Origin: SAR324 cluster bacterium
GTDB lineage: Bacteria > SAR324 > XYD2-FULL-50-16
NCBI GenBank assembly: GCA_002401295.1
Contig: NVSR01000119.1
Span: 1 to 21,257, forward strand
Reading direction: 5' to 3'
Length of the DNA: 21,257 nucleotides
Below the pieces are notes generated by a model, which was not told the origin of the DNA, ran no database searches, and was given only the letters and a program-made list of their open reading frames with translations. Numbering within the stretch: position 1 is the first letter of the stretch; the number at the start of each line of letters is the position of its first letter. Below are positions 1-7,269 of this stretch, piece by piece. The translations under genes were made by a program, and so were the position numbers.

Positions 1-157
1 GTCCTAAAAAAGCAATGATTTTTTTTCGAACCTTTTTTTTATCCAGAAAATAGCCCTTTTTTTATCCTTTAATGCACTGTTATAAAAAACCTTATTATTT
101 ATGCTCTATTTGTGCTATCTGTTCACCTATCGCACTGACGTTAGATATTAATTAGAG

Positions 158-1264
158 CTAAGAAAAAATTCTTTTCAATCGATCGACTGATGCAACACTA
201 TACTGCAATAAATGGTCCACAAGGACAAGATTAATCATTGCTTCCACAATAGGGACCGCTCGGGGCAAAACACAAGGGTCATGACGCCCTCTGGCTTTCA
301 ATAGGACGTTTTGTCCCTCGGTGGATACAGTCCTCTGTTCGGACGAAATGGTCGCAGTAGGCTTAAAACTTAAAGAGCCATAGATCTGCTCTCCATTGCT
401 AATCCCACCTAAAATACCACCCGCGTTGTTCGTCTCCGTGCCGACTAGATTATCTCCTTTCATCACAAAGGGATCATTATGCTCCAGCCCGGTCATTTCG
501 CTGGCTTTTTCCCCCAAACCAAAACTAACACTACGGGTAGCGGGGATTGACATCATTGCCTTAGCCAATTCAGCGGTCAACTTGTCAAAAACGGGGGCAC
601 CCAGCCCAGCTGGACAACCATTCACAGCAAACTTAATTATACCTCCAATGGAGTTGCCTTGCCTCTTTGCTTGCATGATCGCGGTAACCATTTTTTCTGC
701 GGCTTCCTGGTCAGGGCAGCGAACAATGTTGGATTCAATCTGCTCAATCGTCACCTGTTCTCGGTTCACCTTTCCCTTAATAGTATGAATCTGCTCTACC
801 CAAGCGAGAGTTTCTAATCCCAGTAGCTCTTTCAGCAGGACCTTGGCAACAGCTCCCGCCGCAACACGAGCCGCCGTTTCACGATTACTGGCCCGACCTC
901 CTCCCCGGTAGTCACGAACCCCATAGCGCGCCTCATAGGTATAATCGGCGTGTCCCGGGCGATACAAGTCCTTCAGATCACTATAGGCACCAGAGCGGGC
1001 ATCTGCATTGGGAATCATCAACCCGATGGCAGTCCCTAAGGTGACACCTTCATAAATGCCTGATAAAATTTGTACTTTGTCTGATTCAGCTCGCGCCGTA
1101 GTAATTTTGCTCTGTCCGGGTTTCCTACGATCCAGTTCATATTGAATCTCTTCCTGTGAGATTTTTAGACCGGCGGGGCAACCATCAATGATGACCCCCA
1201 AGGCTTGACCGTGACTTTCTCCAAAAGTACTGATGTTAAAAAATTTTCCGAAAGAATTACCCAT
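158..1264 (-). CDS. aroC: Chorismate synthase
   Basis: This enzyme converts 5-enolpyruvylshikimate-3-phosphate to chorismate, the last shared step of aromatic amino acid and folate synthesis, using reduced FMN in the cytoplasm. The 368-residue length is usual for the family. The N-terminus carries the family signature with GESHG at residues 15-19 (His18 is the known catalytic-type histidine). An Arg/Gly-rich GGGRAS segment lies near residue 120, and the C-terminal RHDPC motif is at 327-331. The ATG start is supported by AGGAT a few bases upstream. It lies 54 bp downstream of the transferase gene on the same strand, so the two are probably co-transcribed; that pairing has no obvious biochemical logic. 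Nothing is missing or truncated. Its 3' side (1-157) is AT-rich with T/A runs but has no convincing GC-rich terminator. Confidence 0.98.
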   Translation of the reverse strand: MGNSFGKFFNISTFGESHGQALGVIIDGCPAGLKISQEEIQYELDRRKPGQSKITTARAESDKVQILSGIYEGVTLGTAIGLMIPNADARSGAYSDLKDLYRPGHADYTYEARYGVRDYRGGGRASNRETAARVAAGAVAKVLLKELLGLETLAWVEQIHTIKGKVNREQVTIEQIESNIVRCPDQEAAEKMVTAIMQAKRQGNSIGGIIKFAVNGCPAGLGAPVFDKLTAELAKAMMSIPATRSVSFGLGEKASEMTGLEHNDPFVMKGDNLVGTETNNAGGILGGISNGEQIYGSLSFKPTATISSEQRTVSTEGQNVLLKARGRHDPCVLPRAVPIVEAMINLVLVDHLLQYSVASVDRLKRIFS

Positions 1265-1318
1265 AATGATCCTGAAAGATGAAGTACTTACCTTTGAGTT
1301 ATTGTATAGAGAGACGGC

Positions 1319-1999
1319 TCAGTCCGGTCCAACCCACTCATTATTATTGAGGAGTTGATGGGGCTGGTAGTTACTCTTATATTTCATGGCTTGGTTTTCT
1401 TTGACCCAAAAGCCCAGGTGTAAATAACTCTTTTGGTGTTCTCGACAGAATTCGATTTCTTTCATGATCGAAAACACACCCAGGCTGCGTGTCAGCAGTT
1501 CCGGGTCAAAGGCAAAATATACACTGCTAATGGAGTCGGGCAGTAGGTCCAACCAACCCACACCCACCAGTTTGTCAGCAAGATAATAGCGCATCATAAT
1601 CGTCTCAACGGCAGAGTGAATCAAAAATTGACAATACTCTTCCCTTGTAGTGGTGGATTGATGCCGGTTCTGGGAGTAACTTTGATACAGGTTGTAACTT
1701 TCTTCGTCAAAGGTAACTGGGGCATGGGTGATTCGAAGATCTTGATTTTTCCGCCAGACTCTTTTTTGGGATCGGCTGGGTAGGAATTGATTGACAGGGA
1801 TCCTAAGGGAGATACACTGCTTACAGTTGCGGCAGCTATTCTTATAAAAAAAATCACCATTTCGCCTGAAACCATTGCTGATCAGTGCTTCATAGACTCC
1901 CCCTTCCAGCTGTCCCGCTCGAAAAAGGTAGCAGTACCATTCGTGATTTTCCAGGTAGGGGCAAGCGCCATTGCTTGCCTCAAAAAGTCGCACTTCCAT
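1319..1999 (-). CDS. bpt: Aspartate/glutamate leucyltransferase (N-end rule)
   Basis: This is a member of the bacterial aminoacyl-tRNA-protein transferase family (Bpt, related to eukaryotic Ate1). Known members transfer Leu from Leu-tRNA onto proteins with N-terminal Asp or Glu, marking them for ClpAP degradation. The 226-residue sequence has the N-terminal Cys region (Cys13 in ACPYL), the CRNCKQC cluster at residues 56-62, and the C-terminal acetyltransferase-like fold with an RSLGVFS segment followed by a YLHLGFWV and MKYKSNYQP block typical of the family. It is slightly short but complete. The ATG is preceded by GAGGA about 9 bases upstream. A candidate promoter sits about 50-80 bp upstream and aroC follows after 54 bp. 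Whether it transfers Leu (Bpt) or Arg (Ate) cannot be settled from sequence; Bpt is favoured because of the bacterial length and architecture. Confidence 0.93.
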   Translation of the reverse strand: MEVRLFEASNGACPYLENHEWYCYLFRAGQLEGGVYEALISNGFRRNGDFFYKNSCRNCKQCISLRIPVNQFLPSRSQKRVWRKNQDLRITHAPVTFDEESYNLYQSYSQNRHQSTTTREEYCQFLIHSAVETIMMRYYLADKLVGVGWLDLLPDSISSVYFAFDPELLTRSLGVFSIMKEIEFCREHQKSYLHLGFWVKENQAMKYKSNYQPHQLLNNNEWVGPD

Positions 2000-2046
2000 G
2001 AGTTGGGGTCCTCGTTAGGATTTCATAAAAACAGGCCGTTAGATTG

Positions 2047-2076
2047 TTTATAGACAAATCAACGAAAAAATAACAA
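2047..2076 (-). promoter_or_regulatory. Candidate sigma-70 promoter for bpt-aroC
   Basis: Read on the minus strand, TTGTTA (2071-2076, 4 of 6 to the -35 consensus) is followed after 18 bases by TATAAA (2047-2052, 5 of 6 to the -10 consensus). It would give a leader of about 40 nt before the bpt ATG. The AT-rich context makes chance matches likely, so this is tentative. Confidence 0.4.
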
Positions 2077-2176
2077 CTTTTGTTTTGGTGAAGGATCGAA
2101 GTACTGTTGTTTTTCTTTACCAACCATGATATTGGATATTCATTGTTATCTCATTGATATCAGCAAAATAACGCAA

Positions 2177-2244
2177 GCAAAAAACTGACCCTAGTTATGG
2201 TGCCGTGACTTTGATTTGTGTGTGCCATAACCTGTGTTTTTTGC
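2177..2244. repeat. Nested two-tier inverted repeat upstream of 2348 gene
   Basis: The outer arms GCAAAAAAC (2177-2185) and GTTTTTTGC (2236-2244) are perfectly complementary over 9 bp. Inside them, GTTATGGTGC (2194-2203) pairs with GTGCCATAAC (2222-2231) over 10 bp with two G-T wobbles. The apical loop is 18 nt and the internal loop is 8 by 4 nt. It could be a leader RNA structure, an attenuator (the T run follows the inner stem on the plus strand) or a protein-binding dyad. It lies about 100 bp upstream of the next gene start. Confidence 0.5.
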
Positions 2245-2336
2245 AAGACCTTATTCATGTTGTTCATTTAAAATACTAACGCCTTTGCGTTGAGCTGTCA
2301 GTTAACCTTATGACTTAACCTTGGGGCAAGCAAATC

Positions 2337-2342
2337 AGGAGA
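2337..2342 (+). promoter_or_regulatory. Shine-Dalgarno fixing the 2348 start
   Basis: AGGAGA lies 5 bases before the ATG at 2348. The upstream in-frame TTG at 2321 has no comparable site, so the ATG is preferred. Confidence 0.75.
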
Positions 2343-2347
2343 TCAGT

Positions 2348-3226
2348 ATGGCCGAGAGTATCGCGAAGCAAGTGACAAAATTCCTGAAGGATAATCCAGA
2401 CATTAGCAACCAGGAGCTTTACGAAAAATACCCGGATGTTCGTAAGAACACGTTAAGGCATTATAAATCAAAATTTGGAGCTTCATCCAGTACTGATTCC
2501 AAGATCAAATCTTCTCACCGAAAAACACCCGTTCCCGAGAAGGCTGCCCCCTTGGTTGCCAAGAAAGTGGCTTCAAAGCTCAAAGTGGCAGTTCAAAAAA
2601 CAAAAAATGAGGCACAGGCACTTCAAATAAAGGGCAAGGGACCTACCCCTACAATAATGTCCGAAAAAAGTGTAAGAACTGTGGAAAAGTTCTTAATTAG
2701 AACCCCCAAGGCTACCTATGAGCGGCTCTTTGGGGAGTTTCCCACAGAAACAAAAACGAACCTTAAAATGCTCAAACAGGCTTTCAAAAAGAAAATCATT
2801 GAAAAAGCAAATTCTATGAAAGCGAAGAGGACATTCACTGTTCAGGTGGAGGTCCCAACAGCTGAAGTGCAAATAGAGGTACCATCAAAGGAAGTACAGG
2901 TAAAAGCATTACCTCTGGAAGGAACACAGGTTACTGGAATGTCTGCCCAGCCAGATTTGGAAGCTAGGGTTGAGGAATTGGAAAGTCAATTGCAAACTTT
3001 GATGCAAGCTCTACGGCAAGCCAATCGTCCAGTACCAAAAGTAACACCTGTAAAAAAAGCCGGTATTGACAAGATAAAAGATCTTGAAGACAATCTCTTG
3101 TCTTTTATCAAAGAGAAGCGTGAAAAAGTAACGGGTGAACTCAAAAGCCTGGAGGAGTTACAAAAAGTGGTGACTGAAAAAATTTCATCATTTATTTCTA
3201 ACTTGACCACTAAGCAAGACGATTGA
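2348..3226 (+). CDS. Hypothetical protein with duplicated helix-rich motif and coiled coil
   Basis: I do not recognise this 292-residue protein. It contains two copies of one motif with identical internal spacing, offset by 103 residues: V-x-KFL-xxx-P-x6-L-xxx-(Y/F)P-xxx-K-xx-L-xxx-K-xx-F at residues 9-43 and 112-146. The pattern suggests a small helical domain, possibly helix-turn-helix-like, but that is inference. A Lys/Ala-rich linker joins the copies. After the second comes a short run of Val/Glu/Pro repeats (about 160-185), then a predicted coiled coil starting near DLEARVEELESQ (about 210-235) and a second charged helical stretch to the C-terminus. There is no signal peptide or membrane segment, so it is probably cytoplasmic. 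The sequence is strongly basic in the first 150 residues, compatible with nucleic-acid binding. pyrF follows after 111 bp. An in-frame TTG at 2321 would add nine residues but lacks a ribosome site. Confidence 0.85.
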   Translation: MAESIAKQVTKFLKDNPDISNQELYEKYPDVRKNTLRHYKSKFGASSSTDSKIKSSHRKTPVPEKAAPLVAKKVASKLKVAVQKTKNEAQALQIKGKGPTPTIMSEKSVRTVEKFLIRTPKATYERLFGEFPTETKTNLKMLKQAFKKKIIEKANSMKAKRTFTVQVEVPTAEVQIEVPSKEVQVKALPLEGTQVTGMSAQPDLEARVEELESQLQTLMQALRQANRPVPKVTPVKKAGIDKIKDLEDNLLSFIKEKREKVTGELKSLEELQKVVTEKISSFISNLTTKQDD

Positions 3227-3337
3227 TGGTTTGCCCTCTTGAGTACGTTTTATCTTAGTTAAAGTGTTTACGGTAATTATGGATGCTGTATGCACTTTTT
3301 CTTTTTGCCATGACGTTAAATTACTTCCAGGAAGACC

Positions 3338-4303
3338 ATGTTACTGATTGACCGCTTGATGCAACGGATTGATGAAAAAAAGAGTCCTATCGTTGTAGGT
3401 TTAGATCCCTTAATTGGTAGTTTACCTCAGCCTCTGCTTGAGGAATATAAAAAGAAATATGGCAATACGAGGAAGGCAGCAGCTGAGGCAATATTTCAGT
3501 TCAACCTGGAGATCTTAAATGCTATTCACCCTTTGGTACCGGCAGTCAAGCTACAGATGGCTTGTTATGAACTCTATGGTGCTTATGGCATGGATGTTTT
3601 TGAGCGAACAGTTGAAAAAGCACAAGATTTGGGATTACTGGTGATCGATGACTCCAAGCGCAATGATATCGGCAGTACGGCTCACTTATATGCCTTAGGA
3701 CACTTAGGGAAAACGCCCTTAATTGATGGAGTGGAAGAAGAAGGCATTAAACCCGACTTTTTAACCATCAATCCTCTATTGGGCAGCGATAACATCAACC
3801 CCTTCCTCAAACAATGCCGTGAAAATGATCGAGGGCTTTTCATCCTAGTGCGTACTTCAAACCCTTCGGCAGCGGAATATCAGGAAGCAGAAGTGGACAA
3901 AATGCCACTCTATCAAAAAATTGCCCTGGATGTGGCCAGTTACGGAGAAGATACCATTGGAACCAGAGGTTACTCTCCCATTGGAGCCGTAGTGGGGGCA
4001 ACTTGGCCTGCAGAGGCGAGTCTGCTTCGTCAAAGTATGCCGCACTCCTATTTTTTAGTCCCTGGTTATGGAGCTCAAGGTGGTACGGCCGAAGCAGTCA
4101 TGTCTGCTTTTAACCAAGATGGCTATGGGGCCCTGATTAACTCTTCCAGAGGGATTATTTTTGCCTATCAACAGGAAAAATATCGGAGTCAAATAAAAGG
4201 CTTGATGGATTTTGGCACAGCTGCTGGCCTCGCCGCGAAGGAAATGCGGGATGATTTGCTACGAGCCATGAAGAAAACTAACAAATTACCCACCAACTGG
4301 TAG
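3338..4303 (+). CDS. pyrF: Orotidine 5'-phosphate decarboxylase, type 2
   Basis: This enzyme decarboxylates OMP to UMP, the last step of de novo pyrimidine synthesis, in the cytoplasm. The 321-residue length and motif pattern place it in the longer type 2 family rather than the E. coli type of about 245 residues. The catalytic charge network is visible: Asp105, Lys107 and Asp110 in the DDSKRNDIGSTA block (residues 104-115), on the beta strand that begins VID. An N-terminal GLDP motif (about 21-24) and a TINPLLGSDNI substrate-loop segment are also present. The ATG is preceded by AGGAAG 3 bases upstream. The CcsA/HemX-like gene begins 47 bp after its stop and is probably co-transcribed. Nothing is truncated or unusual. 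Confidence 0.96.
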   Translation: MLLIDRLMQRIDEKKSPIVVGLDPLIGSLPQPLLEEYKKKYGNTRKAAAEAIFQFNLEILNAIHPLVPAVKLQMACYELYGAYGMDVFERTVEKAQDLGLLVIDDSKRNDIGSTAHLYALGHLGKTPLIDGVEEEGIKPDFLTINPLLGSDNINPFLKQCRENDRGLFILVRTSNPSAAEYQEAEVDKMPLYQKIALDVASYGEDTIGTRGYSPIGAVVGATWPAEASLLRQSMPHSYFLVPGYGAQGGTAEAVMSAFNQDGYGALINSSRGIIFAYQQEKYRSQIKGLMDFGTAAGLAAKEMRDDLLRAMKKTNKLPTNW

Positions 4304-4350
4304 CCCTGGCTAACCTAATTTGACTGACTCACCATTCAATCTGAGGATTC

Positions 4351-5175
4351 GTGGATTTCACTTTCTTTTTTTGGCTCCTCTGTGGTTTATACGCTTGCGG
4401 ATGGTTTTTTTGCTGCTTATCTTTTTTCAAGAACCAGGCTAATTTCCACACTTTGGGCGAAAGAGTACTTTTTTTAGGGTTGGGAATCCATTTATTTTTC
4501 ATCGTCAGTAGCTATATAGAGATCGGTGATTTTTCCTTCACCAGCCTTTCCGGCTTATTTCTCTTTGGATCACTCTTGGTGATCTTGATCTACTTCATTT
4601 TAGATTTTTATTTCCCCAATGAGATCTTTGAAATCATCTTTCCTCCGCTGACGATTTTCTTTCTCATGTTATCTATTTTGATAGCGGATCAGTCCATTGG
4701 AACTCATGCCTTCCTGGAAAAATCCCCTGTCTTTGGTAAGTTCGTACTATATATTCATGGTTCTTTTACCATGCTGGGATATTTGTTGTTTGGCGTAGGA
4801 TGCTTGACTTCGATTTTCTTTTTGTATCAGGAAAAGCAGATTAAAAATAAAACATTCCACCTTGGTGATGGGAAAGTCCCTAGTCTCGGTTTTCTGGATG
4901 CGCTGAATTATAAAGTAATTGCGGTTGGCTTCCTCTTCCTGACAATAGGGATTTTAGTAGGGATCGCAATGCGAGTGATTGCCCATGAAGGGCATCCCGA
5001 GGTCTCTCTTCGCCAAATTTTGCCCATCACGGCTTGGGGAGTCTATGCTTTCTTTCTATTAGACCGCTCTGTAAAAGGACTAAGGGGTAAGGTAACTGCA
5101 ATTTGGTCTATCGTAGGTTTCCTTTGTGCTGCATCCTCTTTTGTGTATGAGATGTTTGCCATTGTTAATCCCTAA
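4351..5175 (+). CDS. CcsA/HemX-family cytochrome c assembly-type membrane protein
   Basis: This 274-residue integral inner-membrane protein has about eight hydrophobic segments and starts almost directly with a membrane helix rich in Phe, Trp and Cys. The central HGSFTMLGYLLFGVG segment (His136) and the C-terminal ITAWGVYAFFLLDRS block match the pattern of the CcsA/HemX family, whose members take part in haem handling for cytochrome c maturation or lie next to hemA. The classical Trp-rich haem motif of CcsA/CcmF (WWD type) is not evident, which favours a HemX-like assignment. HemX-like genes often precede hemA; here no hem gene follows and the neighbour upstream is pyrF, so function is inferred from family only. 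The GTG start has GAGGA 3 bases upstream, which is close. Confidence is high for a membrane protein of this family and lower for the exact role. Confidence 0.85.
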   Translation: MDFTFFFWLLCGLYACGWFFCCLSFFKNQANFHTLGERVLFLGLGIHLFFIVSSYIEIGDFSFTSLSGLFLFGSLLVILIYFILDFYFPNEIFEIIFPPLTIFFLMLSILIADQSIGTHAFLEKSPVFGKFVLYIHGSFTMLGYLLFGVGCLTSIFFLYQEKQIKNKTFHLGDGKVPSLGFLDALNYKVIAVGFLFLTIGILVGIAMRVIAHEGHPEVSLRQILPITAWGVYAFFLLDRSVKGLRGKVTAIWSIVGFLCAASSFVYEMFAIVNP

Positions 5176-5572
5176 AAAAAAACCTCATTTTCAGTAAAGC
5201 AGCTTGTATTCATCCATTGACTAGCTGCCCTCCGCTTTACTCAAAGATAACTTCAAAATCCAGGTTTGATTTTTTGCTGCTTGGGATAGAAGGCATACAA
5301 AGAAACAAAATTGGTCAGGTCCATCATTCTCGACAGCTTTTGCGAGCTGCACCCTTACCTTCAAGGGGAGAATACTAACCTTAGGATGAGATATGATTTC
5401 TGTTTGGTTATAACACTTTCGCTCCAGGGAAGGGGAGCCTAGTCAAAAGATTAGTTTTTTTAAGGTAGTGAGATATAGACGTTTCCCCTTGCCTTTGTTA
5501 TTTTACTCTTACTAGTCAAGCAGATAGTAAATATAGTAGTCATCTTTATGAAATCTCCTTTTTATATAACTG
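5176..5572. other. Intergenic region before the receiver-kinase gene
   Basis: This roughly 400-base region has no supportable gene. Besides the 5193-5241 inverted repeat it contains a 9-of-10 complementary pair (GGGAAGGGGA at 5427-5436 and TCCCCTTGCC at 5484-5493) and a direct repeat CTAGTCAA (5439-5446 and 5512-5519). I found no convincing promoter or ribosome site for the downstream gene. Confidence 0.5.
5193..5241. repeat. Inverted repeat after the CcsA/HemX-like gene
   Basis: AGTAAAGC (5193-5200) and GCTTTACT (5234-5241) are perfect 8-bp arms; inside them AGCT at 5201-5204 can also pair with AGCT at 5223-5226. It begins 17 bp after the stop codon. There is no T run on the plus-strand side, so it would be an RNA-end or processing hairpin rather than a classical terminator. 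Confidence 0.4.
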
Positions 5573-6820
5573 ATGGTTTTGAAACCAAATACAACACAAA
5601 CTATGGAAGATAGCCCACTTGTTTTTGTAGAGAGCGATGCGGAAGACCTCCTACTACAAAAGGAAGCTCTTCCTCCTTGGAAAGTTCTGATCGTTGATGA
5701 TGAAATTGAAGTCCATCATATGACGAAAATGGTTTTGAAGCATTATACCTATAAAGAAAAAAAGCTGGAGTTCTTAAGCGGCTATGGCACGGAAGATACT
5801 TATCGTTTACTGCAAGAACACAGGGATATCGCATTGATTCTCCTGGATGTAGTGATGGAAGAAGAAGATTCGGGCCTGCAAGTTGTCCGTTTCATTCGAA
5901 ACAAATTGGAAAATCATACTATTCGGATTATTCTTCGTACGGGGCAACCAGGAAAAGCACCAGAAGAAAAAATAACTCAAGAGTATGATATTAACGACTA
6001 TAAAGAAAAATCAGAACTGACAATCAAAAAACTATCCACTTCCGTGACGACCTCTCTCAGGAACTATCATGACCTCTTGGTTATTCAGAATAATGCCAGG
6101 AAAATGGAGCAGATTAGTAAAACACTGCAAGGGACTTATGACCGCTTAGCCATCCTAGATGGTGAGAAAATGAAGATTTTACGCTTCCTTTCCCATGAGA
6201 TCAATACTCCCCTCAATGCGATGAGCGCCACACATATTTTTGATGTTTCCACTATGAGCCAGGAGAACAAAATGGTTCTGGGATTAGTGGAAAGTGGTTT
6301 TGACCGGCTTAAGAGCTTGGTCAAAGCATTCATTGAATACTTCGAGTTTATGGGCGGGAAGCTATCCCTCACACGGAAGCAAGTACCTGTATTTGAAATA
6401 TTACAACGCATCATTGATGAACAGGACTTTGAACTCAAAGAAGCTGGCGTCCAGATCAAACTCCAGGTACCAGAAGGGCTAACCTGGAGAGTGGACCCCA
6501 TTTATTTTAAGCGAGTACTTTCTATCATCATTCAAAATACAGGGAAATTTTCTCCTAACGGCGGGACTGTACTTATCCAGGGGGAAGCTATCACTGATAG
6601 TAGAACAAGGATTTCAATCCATGATCAGGGAAAAGGTATTCGCAAGGAAAATCTAAGTAACATTTTTGAAGCCTTTGCCATTGAACAACATGATCGTGCA
6701 CAACAGGGCTTTGGCCTCAATCTCCCTGTTGCCAAGTACATTGTCGAAAACCATAATGGAAAAGTTTGGGCTACCAGCGAAGGGGAAAACCTGGGAACTA
6801 CTTTTTTTATTGAGGTCTAG
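5573..6820 (+). CDS. Receiver domain-histidine kinase (soluble hybrid)
   Basis: This 415-residue cytoplasmic signalling protein has the receiver first and the kinase second. The receiver (about 37-150) has Asp42/Asp43, the phospho-acceptor Asp92 in LLDVVM, Thr123 and a conserved INDYKEK block (Lys144/Lys146). Its LRTGQPGKAPE segment closely resembles the receivers usually found with DUF3369. A helical linker leads to the HisKA motif SHEINTPLN with phospho-acceptor His208. The ATPase domain has the N box around Asn322, the G1 box DQGKG (351-355) and the G2 box GFGLN (379-383). All catalytic residues are present. There is no membrane segment or separate sensor domain, so input probably arrives by phosphotransfer to the receiver. 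The ATG at 5573 lacks a clear ribosome site; Met11 (5603) is an alternative, also without one. No partner response regulator is adjacent. Confidence 0.93.
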   Translation: MVLKPNTTQTMEDSPLVFVESDAEDLLLQKEALPPWKVLIVDDEIEVHHMTKMVLKHYTYKEKKLEFLSGYGTEDTYRLLQEHRDIALILLDVVMEEEDSGLQVVRFIRNKLENHTIRIILRTGQPGKAPEEKITQEYDINDYKEKSELTIKKLSTSVTTSLRNYHDLLVIQNNARKMEQISKTLQGTYDRLAILDGEKMKILRFLSHEINTPLNAMSATHIFDVSTMSQENKMVLGLVESGFDRLKSLVKAFIEYFEFMGGKLSLTRKQVPVFEILQRIIDEQDFELKEAGVQIKLQVPEGLTWRVDPIYFKRVLSIIIQNTGKFSPNGGTVLIQGEAITDSRTRISIHDQGKGIRKENLSNIFEAFAIEQHDRAQQGFGLNLPVAKYIVENHNGKVWATSEGENLGTTFFIEV

Positions 6821-7269
6821 CAGTATTTGCTTTTATCACTGATTCATCCTTTCATCTCTCCTCTTTATCTTCTGTGGATAGCAATTAAAATTAGATTTTG
6901 CTCATTCCCTCCCCCTTTTCAGTAACTTCCAAAACAGGTCATCACCCTATTAGGGGGGCCTTCCTCACCCTCCATAAACTCACCAAAGAATTTCTCCAAC
7001 AAAAATATCCCTTTACCAACATAATTTTCCAAGGCCCTGACTTATCCAATCTTGCAAGAGATAAGAATAACAACAGGTCTCCCGATACCCTTGACTATGG
7101 CAGTATAAAGTTCACACAAAAAGGTTAGGCTCATGCTATTTTTCAGGGTGAGTGTATTAAAATGCCTACATCATAGGATAAAAATATCGTAAGCAGTAGA
7201 TTCACCTTTTGCTAAGCTTAAGTTCTTTACTTACATTAGGTTGGAATCGGCTATTGAGGATGTGAACAT
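6821..7269. other. Intergenic region before the FecR-domain gene
   Basis: This stretch of about 450 bases is pyrimidine-rich in its first third on the plus strand. A 76-codon open frame (6898-7128, TTG start, no ribosome site) is not convincing. The only feature I can support is the candidate promoter at 7209-7237. Confidence 0.5.
7209..7237 (+). promoter_or_regulatory. Candidate promoter for the FecR-barrel-lipoprotein cluster
   Basis: TTGCTA (7209-7214) and TACATT (7232-7237) each match the sigma-70 hexamers at 4 of 6 positions with an ideal 17-bp spacer. The predicted start would leave a leader of about 25-30 nt before the ATG at 7270, with GAGG at 7256-7259 as ribosome site. Confidence 0.35.

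Larger units (their letters stand above)
2000..2347. other. Divergent intergenic region bpt / hypothetical gene
   Basis: This 348-base spacer separates divergent genes. It holds the candidate bpt promoter, an imperfect 11-bp inverted repeat with two G-T wobbles (TTGGTGAAGGA at 2085-2095 with TTCTTTACCAA at 2113-2123), a nested dyad at 2177-2244 (listed separately) and a direct repeat of TTAACCTT at 2302-2309 and 2316-2323. No coding region is apparent. Confidence 0.6.

Noticed and set aside
1..67. Possible aroC terminator with A/T runs and repeated CCTTTTTTTATCC-like segments (31-44 and 55-67)
   Set aside because: The only stem is an A/T pairing with no GC core, so I could not support a terminator; the short repeat may simply reflect homopolymer tracts.
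396..788. 130-codon plus-strand frame over aroC
   Set aside because: It is antisense to a conserved chorismate synthase, with no ribosome site or recognisable protein pattern.
3261..3298. Inverted repeat AAAGTG/CACTTT between the 2348 gene and pyrF
   Set aside because: The arms are only 6 bp with a 26-nt loop, too weak to call a terminator despite the following T-rich stretch.
6136..6501. 121-codon minus-strand frame inside the receiver-kinase gene
   Set aside because: It is antisense to the HisKA region of a convincing kinase.
6898..7128. 76-codon open frame on the plus strand with TTG start
   Set aside because: It has no ribosome site, unusual composition (Pro, Ser and Asn rich), and lies in a pyrimidine-rich spacer. 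It is more likely a chance frame.
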